The notes under the pieces: generated by a model
The model's input: only the letters and a program-made list of their open reading frames with translations
Databases searched by the model: none
What the model was told of the DNA's origin: nothing
Assembly (NCBI GenBank): GCA_029945375.1
Contig: CM057070.1
Location: 1 to 64,000, forward strand
Length of the DNA: 64,000 bases
Source of the DNA: Agaricus subrufescens
Lineage: Eukaryota; Basidiomycota; Agaricomycetes; Agaricales; Agaricaceae
Reading direction: 5' to 3'
Shown here: in pieces, positions 1-10,932 of the stretch
Position numbering within the stretch: the stretch's first letter is position 1
Layout: every line of letters starts with the position of its first letter
Position numbers and translations under genes: made by a program

Positions 1-4
1 ACAT

Positions 5-76
5 TGATCCTTATCAGATTTGAACTGATCCTGACTCCTTGAAGGGGAGTAGTACGAACCACTATACTAAAGGACC
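5..76 (-). tRNA. trnE: tRNA-Glu (UUC)
   Basis: A full cloverleaf reads on the minus strand. The acceptor GGTCCTT pairs with AAGGATC with one G-U pair. The anticodon stem ACTCC/GGAGT encloses the loop CCTTCAA, giving anticodon TTC, and the T arm is ATCAG/CTGAT. It is the first of four minus-strand tRNAs at the left edge. Confidence 0.93.
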
Positions 77-108
77 TAACTAAATATGACTTTACAGCTT
101 TGACTATT

Positions 109-180
109 TAGCGAAATAAGGAATTGAACCCAATCTAACAGTTCATGAGACTGTTGTGCAACCCGTTACACTTTTTCGCT
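109..180 (-). tRNA. trnM: tRNA-Met (CAU)
   Basis: The minus strand folds as a tRNA with acceptor AGCGAAA/TTTCGCT and anticodon stem ACAGT/ACTGT around the loop CTCATGA, anticodon CAT. The T stem has one mismatch. A second CAU tRNA lies at 645-717; the sequence does not say which is the initiator. Confidence 0.9.
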
Positions 181-404
181 TATTTTTTGAGAAAATACTA
201 ATACGCCTTAGGCTAGAAGCAGAATAGCTTTGCTAATTAAGACCCTATTGATGGATTACAATATATTTTTATATATATACTTTTATATAGCGCAGCTAGC
301 CTAGCAACTTTGAATGGCTAGACTATAACTTTTGCAGCTGCTAAGTATCTCGCAGCTAATATAATTTGTGTAACCTTTGGTTACTTCTATAAGTTTATTT
401 ATTA

Positions 405-479
405 GGGTAAAATCAGAGACTCGAACTCTGAACATCGTCGCCACAAGACGTCATTTTAACCAATTAAACTAATTTTACC
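405..479 (-). tRNA. trnH: tRNA-His (GUG)
   Basis: Minus-strand cloverleaf with acceptor GGTAAAA/TTTTACC, T arm CAGAG/CTCTG and anticodon loop TTGTGGC, giving GTG. The discriminator base is C, as usual for tRNA-His. The outermost anticodon-stem pair is an A-A mismatch. Confidence 0.88.
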
Positions 480-644
480 TCTTTTAAGAAAAACAAAAAC
501 TCATAGATTTGCTTTTATATAATAGCAACTAACGCTTTTAGTATCTTTGTTTTGCTATAGGCCCTAAAAGGGCAGTAATTAAATCTCACTAGAGCTTATA
601 GCTTATAACGCAGTTAGTTTTTTATAAATGTTTTATATGAAATA

Positions 645-717
645 AGCTGAAAAAAGGAATTGAACCTTTTTTTTACCGTCATGAATGGTATGTTTTAACC
701 TTTTAAACTATTTCAGC
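645..717 (-). tRNA. trnM: tRNA-Met (CAU), second gene
   Basis: Minus-strand cloverleaf with acceptor GCTGAAA/TTTCAGC, T arm AAAGG/CCTTT and loop TTCATGA, anticodon CAT. The closing pair of the anticodon stem is a mismatch. It could be the elongator or the initiator Met tRNA; CAU with lysidine for Ile is less likely because trnI(GAU) is present. Confidence 0.85.
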
Positions 718-2426
718 GGTTACAACTGTAAAGGGGAATTAGGTATATCTATAACTCAGATTTTGTAGCGAAGCTAATATCCACAAAGCCTAACTTCATT
801 TCTAGTAGCGCAGCTTAGTTAAATGCAATGTAGTATCGATACTAGCTTCGCTAGCGAAGCTAATGCGCTACTGATCTATCTAAATATTCTTAAGTATAGG
901 TATAGGTATTAGCTTACTAATATTTTTATTAAATATTTTTGATATTGGTCCTTGACTTTTGAAACCAGACAGCTATACTAAACTTCTAACCAGTTTGTTC
1001 TGTTTTGTTTAAATAATTAAATTTGTGGAAGAACCACTTCGCAGCTTATTCCCTAGTCGGATATTTATATACAGCTGTAATTATATTTAATAACTAAAAT
1101 TTTCTCATTTTTATTTTTATAATATAAATATATTAAAATTTACCTAAAAATTGTTTTTTACTAGCGCAGCTAAAAGCTACTCTATATAAATTATACCTTA
1201 TAAATACTACTGATTTTCCTAATTACTTTAGCTAGTTCTTATTAATGTATTAATAAATTATTATACAATATTAGCGCATCTAATAAAAGTTGGTAGTGTT
1301 TTACTAGCGAAGCTAGCCTATTTTGTAATTCAGTTTTAGATATCCTAATTCTCTTTTAAGAAAAAATATTAATTATTGCAATTAATAGCCTTTGGCTAAA
1401 GCTAAGCTAGCGAAGCACTATTAATCGTTAATTGTATTAATATTATAAGGTCTGCTTCGTCTTTCGGTTTAACTAACTTTAGTTTTTGGTTTTATCAAAC
1501 TATACTAGGTATTTATGATTTTATGGTTTAACATCTAATATTCTATCTATCTTAACCGATTCAAATATAACCTAATCTTGTTTATTTACTTTTAAATTAA
1601 TTGTGATTCTATTTTCCATATCAAATCTACCTTAGAATTTTTTATGATTAATATTTGCTAGATAGAACCAAGGACTATAAATTAGATTTTTTAAGTTTCA
1701 TATTATATAACGTTTTTATGAAATCATTAAATATTTTTTGTTTTTTGTTTTTTTTCAAGTTTTTTGTTTTTATAGATAGATAACCCCATAAAATTTCAAA
1801 TTTACTTTTTTCTGATATTGGATACGATTTTAGAACATTTTAAATAAAATCACTTTACTTGTATAAAACTAGTAATTAGTAAATAAATAGGCGTTATCAT
1901 TATAACCTTTTATACTTAATTAAATAAATTGAGTTGAGGGTGAAGCTTTTGTTTATCTAAAAAAGATTAAATTCTTTGATCTTCTTATATATGATTATAT
2001 ATTAATTAACTTATTAAATGTGTTATAAATTAAATTTCCTTTTTTATTAGCTTGTTTGAATAATTTATTCAAACCTATAAAAATAAGTTAATATATTGGA
2101 AAGTTTTTTAGGTTCTTAATAAATACTTAACTCAATTGGATAAATTAGGATTTTACTACTTAAGTAGTTAAGTTTATAATATTATCAAAGAACAAATTTT
2201 TCGTAACAATGTTTTTTGTTTTTATTAGATAAAGTGACTCTTTTTTACTACTAAAAGTAGTTAAGTTTATAAAATTATTTTAATAAAAAATTTTTAGCTA
2301 TATTGTATAAATTTTGAAAACTCTTTCATAGTTAAATTTTATTTTATTTTATTCTATTCTATTTTATTGTATAATATTTTATTCTTAGAAATAGAAAACA
2401 AATTTTTTGGTCTAGCGTAAAATTTT
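718..2426. other. AT-rich intergenic region
   Basis: No protein gene is recognisable. The stretch holds several copies of a short palindrome-like motif TAGCGAAGCTA (766-777, 842-863, 1303-1317), poly-T tracts of the form TTTTTTGTTTTTT, and a decayed tRNA-like 5' half around 940-1000. No long open frame is present. Confidence 0.6.
940..1000 (-). pseudogene. tRNA-like relic (5' half)
   Basis: Read on the minus strand, this segment has a tRNA-like D-arm context (TTTAGTATAGC) followed by an anticodon-arm-like TGGT/GTCA stem. No matching 3' acceptor strand or convincing T arm follows. The anticodon cannot be fixed, since the loop could be read with CAA, TCA or TTC. Probably the 5' half of a degraded tRNA. 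Confidence 0.35.
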
Positions 2427-3065
2427 TGAAAAAACTAAACTAGATACACAATTAAATATTTCGACTAATTGAGTTTTGCTAGTTACTATTTTTAAAACCT
2501 GTAATTTAAGGGTAGAATAATTTCTTGATGAGGAATCTGTAGAAGTTCAAATCTTCTTGGGTTTATAAAAAATAAAATTAATTTAGTTAGAGTGTCTATT
2601 TGTATTAAGAATAATTAAGATTAGTAGCTAACTAAACTAGTAGCTATTAGTTCTTTTTATTTTAAGTTTACAAGCTTTAACCTAGCCTAAAATTTAGTTA
2701 GGGTAAACTCATTAGGACTTTGTATTTCCAATTATAATTTTACAAGATCTTATATCTGTGGCTTCAAATTAACAATAAAAACCAAAACAAAATTAAAACT
2801 AGCCAAGCTAGTGCTTCGCCTAATGCAACTAGTTCAACTAAGTATATTCAATGGCTAATGTAGTACGCGATGACTTCTAGCCTAGTAGGGCTAGTTTAAC
2901 TGCATTAAGCTAATTGAAAAGTAGCGAAGCTACTAAAGCTTATTTGTTTTTTGTTTTTATAACTAGCCGATAGCTAGGTTAATTTTCTTACTAGTCTAGC
3001 TAGCAACTGCTATTATAATAATTTCTAGCAGCTAGCGGTTAAAACTAGCAAATATAAAGAAAGCC
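2427..3065. repeat. 639-bp inverted repeat, left arm
   Basis: This block is repeated in reverse complement at 62796-63434, with the same 639-base length and no difference noticed when read by eye. The match stops at both edges: left at TGAAAAAACTAAAC, right at AATATAAAGAAAGCC. It contains a complete trnI. Arms this long and this similar can recombine and invert the roughly 60 kb between them. Confidence 0.92.
2495..2565 (+). tRNA. trnI: tRNA-Ile (GAU), left repeat copy
   Basis: Cloverleaf with acceptor AAACCTG/TGGGTTT, D stem ATTT/GAAT, anticodon stem ATTTC/GGAAT around TTGATGA (anticodon GAT), and T arm AGAAG/CTTCT. It lies in the inverted repeat and has an identical copy on the other strand at 63296-63366. 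Confidence 0.92.
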
Positions 3066-3256
3066 TTTAAATTTTCTTTTTTGTTTTTAATTTATTGTAT
3101 TATACAATAATTTTTATATAATCAAACAATTTTTTTGTATAAATTAAAACCTAATTGTAAAACAAGTATAAACGTTTAATAATCAAAATTATGAAAAACC
3201 GATCATTTTTTATAAGAATATTTCTTTTTTTTTTATAAGCATATCTTACTCCCACT

Positions 3257-4153
3257 TTGCCTCAATTTGTTTTAGATTTACAATTACACCCTTTATTTAG
3301 AATATTTAGAGTAATTTCAGGTATAAGTTTTATTTTGGTATTAATAAAAAAATCGGATACTTATTCTAATAACTATGTATTTTACATTGCTTTTTTGTTT
3401 GTAATATGTTTTTTTTTAATCAATTATATCTGTTATATTATAGATTAAAACATATGAAGCACTTATTAAAATCTAATGAATTAGAAATTAAAAATTCTCC
3501 ATTAGATCGATTAGCTTCAATAGGTACTAAAATTTTATTCTGTGTTAAAGGTAGTTGTGAAATACTAGGTCCGGTATTTAGTGCTCTTATTGTAATGTCA
3601 GGTGCAGATAAAATATTAACAAACGCTAACAGAGATCCTATATTTATACCTTATTTCGTAAAATTTCTAGAAACTATTTATCCAAAAGAAGAAAATAAAT
3701 TACAATCAGGTACAGAGAATCCTATAGCTGAAAATACTTCAGGATATTTGAAAGATTCAAGTGAAACTAATAAAGTTGCTTTGGAAAATGCAAGTGACAA
3801 AGTTAAAAAGAGTTTGGATGTAAATCATCAAAGTGATTTAAGTGAATTGTTTTTTTTCTATATATAATAATTATATTGAATTCTTGAATTCTTTGAATTC
3901 TTTACAATTGCTTTGTGTTTTTAATGTTATGATTAATAGTTTAATTATTTCATCTTTTCTAAGTGTTATTTCTTTGATGTTAAGTGAAAATGTCATAAAT
4001 AGAATGGTTTTTTTAGAAAAATATCCTAGAATATTAAGTTTGTTAAAACTTAGAACTAAAATTAATCAAAAAGTAATTAAAATTATTATGTTATATCACT
4101 TTATTTTATTAATAGCTTTTATTTTAGCTAATATTTACATATTTTTCCTATAA
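3257..4153 (+). pseudogene. Plasmid-type membrane protein ORF, split by two frameshifts
   Basis: Three overlapping open frames (3257-3448, 3406-3867, 3842-4153) read as one protein if one base is gained or lost at each of two T runs, T9 at 3409-3417 and T8 at 3850-3857. The joined product would be about 295 residues: N-terminal hydrophobic segments, a central part with a Gly/Ser-rich hydrophobic stretch (GPVFSALIVMSGA), a polar Glu/Ser-rich linker, and a C-terminal membrane domain with FLNSLNSLQLL. That C-terminal domain resembles the frame at 46129-46365, including the shared FLEKYPRILSLLKLRTK-like loop. Similar proteins of unknown function occur on linear mitochondrial plasmids of fungi; that link is inference. 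Decay and homopolymer sequencing error are both possible. Confidence 0.6.
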
Positions 4154-4489
4154 TTGAAATAAGTCTTTAAAAGACAAAAAAGTAATTAGATAACTAGGCG
4201 AAACGATAAATAAGAGGTTAATCGAAAAGTAGCCCCCATATAAAAATATATTTTAATATATTTAAAGAATGTATATGAATTCATTTTATTAGTTTAATAT
4301 GAACGTAGATAATGTAAATTTATTAATTAGATAATTACTCTAAGGTAAGAGTTGATTAGGAGTAGCAAATCAGATTAATTAATTATTAAATCCAATTGAA
4401 TCTAAATGGTAAGAATATTATCTATAATTCAAAACAAGCAATAATATATTAACTCCTATTATAAATAAGGAAAATTAAAATAAGTTTAG

Positions 4490-4815
4490 GAATAATTGTA
4501 ATATCTAAATTACAAGTAAATCATCAACTACTTTTTCAAATTAAATTTAAAAATACTGAAGGCGAAATTAGAACTATTTCTTATGTTCAGTTAGTAACAA
4601 AAAAAAGACTTTGATCCAAAAACTTAATCTTTGATTAGAATTTAGGGAAATTAAGAGTGAAGAGTATAATATAATGGATGTATTTCAAGTAAATTTTAGT
4701 AAAAAATTATTACCTGGCGAAATAGAAACTAAATCTAAAATAATCAGACATAAAAATCTATTCAAAATCAAAAAGAAAGATCATCTGCCTAAATTAAATC
4801 ATTTTTGTCATTAGC
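4490..4815 (+). pseudogene. dpo: Plasmid DNA polymerase N-terminal fragment
   Basis: No long open frame exists, but two frames read like the N-terminus of a fungal linear-plasmid family B DNA polymerase: EGEIRTISYVQLV in one, then SEEYNIMDVFQVNF and LLPGEIETKSKIIRH in another after stops and a frame change. The fragment ends about 110 bases before nad2. It may come from the same plasmid type as the polymerase at 30781-32512, which lacks this part. Confidence 0.5.
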
Positions 4816-4861
4816 TGTTATAAAGATATCCGTAGAACCCACAGTAAAATTTAATTTGATT

Positions 4862-4924
4862 TCTCAAAGAGAGATAGCTGAAAGCTAATAATTTGAATCT
4901 CAAAGAGAGATAGCTGAAAGCTAT
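4862..4924 (+). repeat. 26-nt direct repeat running into the nad2 start
   Basis: TCTCAAAGAGAGATAGCTGA followed by AAGCTA occurs at 4862-4887 and again at 4899-4924, a 37-base period. The second copy overlaps the nad2 ATG at 4923. The nad2 duplicate at 39734-40295 carries only one copy, so its breakpoint lies between the two units. Confidence 0.85.
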
Positions 4925-6728
4925 GATTTTTACATCCATCTTAATTTTAATAGTGGCTAAAGCCCTACCTTTTTTTAATAGAAATTTATCTTCAATTTAT
5001 TTTGCTAGAATATCTGCTATACTTTTTTTATATGCCGGAGTATTAAACTTAAATACTTTTTATATTCAGTCAATTGGATCAGGTATAGGTCTATATAGTG
5101 GATTATTCCAAATCACCCAAATATCCTTATTAATAGAATCTTTTATATTGTTAATAAGTTCTTTAATCTTAATCTCATGGCCTAATTTAGCCGTAATCGC
5201 CCCTAACCTTTTTATAAGTAGAAATGCTAATTTAACAAATACTAGCTTCGCTACAAATAATAGTAATGCAGTAACAACTAGCTACGAGCAAGACTATTCT
5301 TTAGTTGTTTTATTTAGTTGTTTAGGTTCCTGTTTATTAATCTCTAGTTTTGATTTAATTTCTCTTTATATTAGTATAGAGTTACAATCTTTTGGCTTGT
5401 ATGTTTTATCTACATTATATAGAGATTCAGAATCTTCAACTCGAGCAGGACTAAAATACTTTTTATTAGGTGGTTTATCATCTTCTATTATTTTATTAGG
5501 ATGTGGTATAATTTATTCTTATACAGGTTTAACTAATTTTGAATCTATATATAGTATAATATCTACTTCTAATTCAATAACTTATTCAGCTCTACCAGTT
5601 TTATCTAATAATACTATGTCATTAAGCTATGATATGGCTATACAAGGTTTAAGTATAGGTTTAATCTTAATTTTTATAGGATTCTTATTTAAAATTGCAG
5701 CAGCACCACTACATAATTGGAGTCCAGATGTTTATGATGAAGTACCCACAATAGTAACAATATGGTTAACAATTATACCTAAAATCTCTATATTAATATT
5801 ACTATTAGAATTACAATTTTACGGATTTACTACGATAACTTCAGAAACTTTAATAGAAATTCCTACAAGTATATCTAATATATTTAATGTTATAAATTTA
5901 GGGGCACCAGTAGAAGCTAATATAGCTCCGCTATTTTTAAAAAACTTATTATTAATTAGTTCTTTATTATCTTTAATAATTGGAACTGTAGTAGGATTAG
6001 CTCAAAGTAGAATAAAAAGACTATTAGCATACAGTACAATATCTCATATAGGTTTTATCTTATTAGCTTTAGCTATAAATAGTGAATCTTCTATAGATTC
6101 TTTAATTTTCTACATAGTACAATATACTATAACTAATTTAAATGTATTCTTAATTATAATAGCTTTAAGTTATATAACTGCTAGTAGCACTTCCTCAATC
6201 CAAGGAAAAATCACAGAAATAATAGATATTAGATATATAGAAGAATTAAAAGGAAAATTCTTTTCTAATCCTTTATTAAGTTTAAGTTTAGCAATATGCT
6301 TATTCTCAATGGCAGGTATACCGCCTTTAATAGGTTTCTTTAGTAAACAATTTGTATTATATTCTGCAATTCAAAATGGATATTACTTTATATCTATAAT
6401 AGCTATATTAGTAAGTGTTATAAGTGCTTCTTATTATTTAAAAATAGTAGTGCAGCTATTTAAGTATACAGACCACAGTCTAGAAACTTCCGTTAGCTCA
6501 GAAAATAAAAATGAAGTTAGCAGCTTATTACCAACTAATAATGGGAAAAGTCAAGAAATAGAAACAAGTTCTGCTATTAATAATAATATTATTACTATTA
6601 ATTATTTAAGTAATGTACATAGTTATTTAATATCAGTATTAACTTTATCTATCTTATTTTTTATAATAAAACCTTCTTTAATCTTAAATAGTACACAATT
6701 ACTGTCTTTATCACTATTTAATTGGTAA
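4923..6728 (+). CDS. nad2: NADH dehydrogenase subunit 2
   Basis: Encodes a 601-residue membrane subunit of respiratory complex I, in the proton-pumping arm of the inner mitochondrial membrane. Repeated hydrophobic helices run throughout, and the proton-channel core is recognisable (LIFIGFLFKIAAAPLHNWSP, then IGTVVGLAQSRIKRLLAYST). The frame has no intron and no TGA codon. The start is the ATG directly after the 26-nt repeat. Its TAA shares its last base with the nad3 ATG, the usual fungal nad2/nad3 junction, so the two are probably co-transcribed. A copy of the short GC-richer motif CTAGCTTCGCTA at 5241-5253 lies inside the coding sequence and encodes part of NTSFATNNSN. The first part of the gene is duplicated in inverted orientation at 39734-40295. 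Confidence 0.97.
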   Translation: MIFTSILILIVAKALPFFNRNLSSIYFARISAILFLYAGVLNLNTFYIQSIGSGIGLYSGLFQITQISLLIESFILLISSLILISWPNLAVIAPNLFISRNANLTNTSFATNNSNAVTTSYEQDYSLVVLFSCLGSCLLISSFDLISLYISIELQSFGLYVLSTLYRDSESSTRAGLKYFLLGGLSSSIILLGCGIIYSYTGLTNFESIYSIISTSNSITYSALPVLSNNTMSLSYDMAIQGLSIGLILIFIGFLFKIAAAPLHNWSPDVYDEVPTIVTIWLTIIPKISILILLLELQFYGFTTITSETLIEIPTSISNIFNVINLGAPVEANIAPLFLKNLLLISSLLSLIIGTVVGLAQSRIKRLLAYSTISHIGFILLALAINSESSIDSLIFYIVQYTITNLNVFLIIIALSYITASSTSSIQGKITEIIDIRYIEELKGKFFSNPLLSLSLAICLFSMAGIPPLIGFFSKQFVLYSAIQNGYYFISIIAILVSVISASYYLKIVVQLFKYTDHSLETSVSSENKNEVSSLLPTNNGKSQEIETSSAINNNIITINYLSNVHSYLISVLTLSILFFIIKPSLILNSTQLLSLSLFNW

Positions 6729-7111
6729 TGAATATAACTCCCTTATTATTATTATTTATAATAGTGCCTATACTAGCAGTAGCTTTATTAGCTTTAAATG
6801 TTTTATTAGCGGTACATCATCCCGATGAGGCTAAAGTATCTGCTTATGAGTGTGGAATGCCCCCTCTTCTAGGCCAAACAAGATCAACTTTCCAGGTTCA
6901 CTTCTTTATCGTAGGTCTTCTATTCTTAATTTTTGACCTTGAAATACTACTTCTTTTCCCTATAGGAGTTACTTTATATCAAGTATCTTCTTTTGGATTC
7001 TCTATTGCAATAGTTTTCTTTATTGTTTTAACAATAGGATTTGTATTAGAAATAGGATCTGGAGCAATTTCACTTAATAATATAGATGTTTTAAATAATA
7101 AAAAGAATTAA
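6728..7111 (+). CDS. nad3: NADH dehydrogenase subunit 3
   Basis: Encodes 127 residues of the complex I membrane arm. The hallmark YECGMPPLL loop with its Cys is present, followed by the FIVGLLFLIFDLEILLLFP segment. An in-frame TTG lies six bases upstream, but the ATG overlapping the last base of the nad2 stop is the expected start. A C6 tract (AACCCCCCAACC) follows 13 bases after the stop. Confidence 0.96.
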   Translation: MNITPLLLLFIIVPILAVALLALNVLLAVHHPDEAKVSAYECGMPPLLGQTRSTFQVHFFIVGLLFLIFDLEILLLFPIGVTLYQVSSFGFSIAIVFFIVLTIGFVLEIGSGAISLNNIDVLNNKKN

Positions 7112-8553
7112 AATACTAAAACTAACCCCCCAACCTCAACAAGTTAGGCAATCAAAGTAGAATCAACATAATTAATAATACAATTAACAAATAATTAATA
7201 ATTTAACTGCTCTAAGCTATTCAAAGGAAAAAGATCTTTCTTTTTTAATCTAAATTTTAGAGATATTAGTTAATTTAAACGAAATGGATGGAATTTACCT
7301 CATTTAGCTAAGCATATTAAATTCACAGGGCCGCAAAAAGACATATGTCAAATTATTATAATTAATAGCAGGAGCTTGCTTATTAAATAAAAATTAAGTG
7401 GAATAGCTCAACAATATAATAAATTAAAATTTTATTTGATATTTACAACAATATTTTTGTTTTGTTTTTTCTTTACTCATTATATAAATTAATTTTAGCA
7501 TTATAATCAAACAATATCTTATATATATAGTGGAAAATTACTTTTAGAAATTAACCTTGAAATTCTTGTTGGATATTTAAAGCTATTGGTAGTACTTCTT
7601 AAAGTTAAGCTGGATTTTCTATCTGTAATGGAGTTTCTTATTGTTTATGCCAAGAATGAGATGCGATTTTAGTTTATGAAGGTAAAGAACCTTACTTTTT
7701 AACTGGATTTATAACACTGATTAGAAAAGTTGGAGCAGAATAAATAGTTAAACAATTTTAATTAAAATAGTTAATAAAGATAGAGTTGAAGTCAAACAGA
7801 TAAAATCTTTTTCAAATTAAGATAAATTTTATTGAGTCCAGAATCAAACCAAAGATAGAATAAGAAACAGGTCTGGTCTAACTAGGGGAAAATTTTATAT
7901 TCTTAACATCAAACTTCAAGAAATTCATTTAAATCAAAAGCAAATAAAACTGATTCTTTAGCTAATTCACTTAGTGATTATATAGAAAAAGAAGAACCTC
8001 AAAAACAAAAAATAGAAAAACAAAAAATAAATAGAGTTTTCAAGTTTTGAAAAAAACAAAACAAACAAAAAACAAAAAACAAAAAACAAACTAAATAACA
8101 AATATAATCTATATTAGATATTTTCACATGAATAATCTTTATATTTATGTTTAGCTATATTCTGAAAGGATATTTTATATTATCATTCCAATTATAGAAA
8201 TACTTAATTAAGCTACCTCTGGTTAAAAAGGATATTTATATATTATACTACTAATATTAAATTGCAAACATTAATAGCAATTAAACAATGCATATTGGTT
8301 TGTAGAATTTATAGAATGTATTTTCATAGTTATTACAAATAAAACTCCTTAGATTAAAATTTATCTTGATATAATGAAGAATTATCTATTAATTTTCTTA
8401 AAAAGATTTAAATGTTAATGAAGAATTTAATGAGCATGGAGAATGGTAGCAAAATTCAACTAATGAGTCTATATAATGCAAATAATGTTAGTTATGCTTG
8501 CATGCAGAATCTCAACTACTTATACATTCAATAATTTGATTTTGATAAGTGAA
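7112..8553. other. Intergenic region, no gene recognised
   Basis: After the C6 tract (7124-7135) this stretch has only short, stop-filled frames. One plus-strand frame around 7560-7740 looks weakly protein-like (LVYEGKEPYFLTGFITLI) but contains stops and matches nothing I recognise. ACAAAAAACAAAAA tracts lie around 8045-8095. Confidence 0.5.
7124..7135 (+). promoter_or_regulatory. C6 motif 3' of nad3
   Basis: AACCCCCCAACC stands out in an AT-rich spacer. The same C6-A tract follows, in sense orientation, the rnl intron 1 HEG (16091), rps3 (28150), the ORF at 29194 (30440) and the minus-strand ORF at 42335 (42271-42288). A role in 3'-end formation is inference. Confidence 0.4.
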
Positions 8554-10131
8554 CTAACAGTCTCCTAATAAAAATTCATGATGTACCTGATATCCTTCAT
8601 AACCAATTGAGTTCCATTTATGTTTTACAAAATTATTTCCTAAACTTGATAAAGTTAATGGTATTCCGATATGATGAATCTCAAAGTTAAATATTTCCAT
8701 TTGAATTGCATGCTTCAAGGTAATTAAAGTATCTCGTAAAGCATAAGCCTCAAAACCCTTTCTATCAGTCTTTAGATATTCATCCATGTGATTTATGTGA
8801 TATTCACTAATCTTTAGTTTTTCTAAGTTATATAAACTTCCTAAATTAGCTAAACTCTTCTTACCTCCAGGTGCTAATAACATTGTATCTCTTACTAACA
8901 CATTACAGTTATTATATTTAAAACCTCTCCCAATTGTTACAAAACTACCATTTACTATATCTAGATAATCCTTAAATAAATCAAAATCATTTAAAATACT
9001 TAAATCGGATGCAGTATGATGTCCTATAATATAATTGTTCTTAATTAAGGTAACACACAATCTACTATTTAAATTATTACTTGATAACCATAATCTTTTT
9101 AAGGGTTTAATTAATTCAGATTCAGATACAGTACTTGTAACAATCATTTTTGAATTTAATTGACTAACCTCAAAGCTACTATCATTATCACTTTCATTTA
9201 ACAATTGTTTAAAAGTTTTTAATAGATAATTTTGACTAGTTTGTAAATCCGACTCGATTAATTCATTGGATATATTTAATAACTCACTTAAACTAAATGT
9301 ATTAGTAATAATAATTTTATCCCGGATTGTGGTGTAAGGTAATTTAAAATAATAATAATCATCCTTTGTAAAGAATTTTATTTCGTTAACCTTCTTCAAC
9401 AGATCTACACTGTGATCAAGTTTATAATCCATATAACCATATTTTAATAATCTGATTTCTGTTATCAATTTACTGACTATTTCTTCTACTAAATCATAAC
9501 TAAAACTTTTATCTTGTTTAATTGGATAATTTTCATTAGTTAAAGGATTAACCCCGCTTATGGCATAACTTGTTAATTTAGGGATCTTTAAATAAGTTAA
9601 TGAATTTATACTTAATTGAACTGAAACTATTTTATTAGTCTTGGAATCCTTGGATGTATATTCACTATCAAAACCGGTATTTACATTTTGTATTATACTG
9701 ATACCTCGTTTAGTCAATGATTTTCGTATACTTGGATCCAATTTTTGATAAATTCGTTTTCGAAGAGTGATTATATCAACCTTAAAATCCTCGCAAGTTA
9801 TATTGTCAATTGATAATTCTATTTCTATTTCTATTAATATTTTATATAAACTTAATAGGATTATATTTGATAACCATTTATAACTTTCATGAGTTAAATG
9901 ACCCTTAATAAATTCTATATTATCTGTGAAATGAGGTAATAAATCTTGTATGATTGGGATATCCAATAGATTTAAAGTATTTAGATAACCTTTAGCTACA
10001 AAAGGCCCTATCTCCTTAAGAATTAATTGAATATAGTTTACTATTTCCTCGTTATTTCCTTGAAAATTAATTTGTAAATATCGATTTTCTATTTGTATTG
10101 TGATACATTTTAATAATTCAGTAATTTTCAT
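8554..10131 (-). pseudogene. dpo: Plasmid DNA polymerase, N-terminal (exonuclease) part
   Basis: This 525-codon open frame encodes the N-terminal half of a family B, probably protein-primed DNA polymerase. The 3'-5' exonuclease motifs are in order: FDSEYT (Exo I, D-x-E), GHHTASDLSILNDF (Exo II-like) and YALRDTLITL (Exo III, Y-x3-D). The frame stops after GYQVHHEFLLGDC, where a full enzyme would go on to the palm with motif A. The palm half is found 5' of it on the same strand (10933-12291), so the order is swapped. Alone it could not polymerise. Whether exonuclease-only protein is made is unknown. Confidence 0.8.
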
Positions 10132-10932
10132 TTATAGTTAATTTTATTTGTTTAATCATCATTGATATTCATTTTTGATATTCATTTAATAAATGCAATT
10201 AATGTAAGTTATAATTTATTTGTTTGATTTAATTTATTTATTTAATATAACTATGACCCCTTTTCCACAACCCTCATTAATTTATAACTTGATTAAAATC
10301 ATAAATAACTACCATACTAAAGAAAGAAAGAAAGGAACAACCAAAAGAAGAAGAAAGAGAAAAGAAGAGAATTAAGGTATCAATCTATTTCTACTTAAAC
10401 ATAAATTTCAAAATTATAAGTGTTCACATTTTATTTGTGCAAGAATTTCTCGTAATTCTCACGTACATTCAAAATGTGAACACCTCAAGTATAATACCCC
10501 ATTTGAAATTCATGTTAAATCAAGTTGATAAGTCGGCGTAAATATCTTATTATACTAAGTTTTAAACATGTTAATTGAATTGGTTAGAGTTTTAATTGTT
10601 ATGAGTTGTTGTTTTATTGGTAATAATTATTATTATTATTTAATTAATAAACAAATAAATTATTTGAATTACTTACTCTTTTAACAATTTTATAAATTAA
10701 TTAATTAATTAATATGAAGTCACTAGTATTACCGTAAGATTGATTTACTTCTATTATCTGTTAGATTGAATACCAACTACACGTTAGATTATGCACCTTT
10801 CATAGCACAAAATTTTATACATCTACTATATTTTTATCCTAAATAATTTATGAATTGACTATAAAACTACTTAAAATAAAATTATTAATTAAAACTAAAT
10901 AAAATCAAATAATAATTTGTAATATTAATTTT
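10132..10932. other. Spacer between polymerase halves
   Basis: Non-coding, with a purine-rich strand around 10320-10375 (AAAGAAAGAAAGGAACAACC-like), the palindrome at 10384-10533, and AT-rich sequence on both sides. It separates the start of the N-terminal frame from the end of the C-terminal frame on the minus strand. Confidence 0.6.
10384..10533. repeat. Palindrome between the swapped polymerase halves
   Basis: GTGTTCACATTTT at 10420-10432 is a perfect inverted match to AAAATGTGAACAC at 10471-10483. Outside these, CATAAATTTCAAA (10400-10412) pairs with TTTGAAATTCATG (10502-10514) with one mismatch, and the similarity fades further out. A nested imperfect palindrome of about 115-150 bases between the end and start of one plasmid gene is what fused terminal inverted repeats would look like. 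That origin is inference. Confidence 0.6.

Noticed and set aside
7560..7740. Protein-like frame with LVYEGKEPYFLTGF
   Set aside because: Contains stops and matches no family I recognise.
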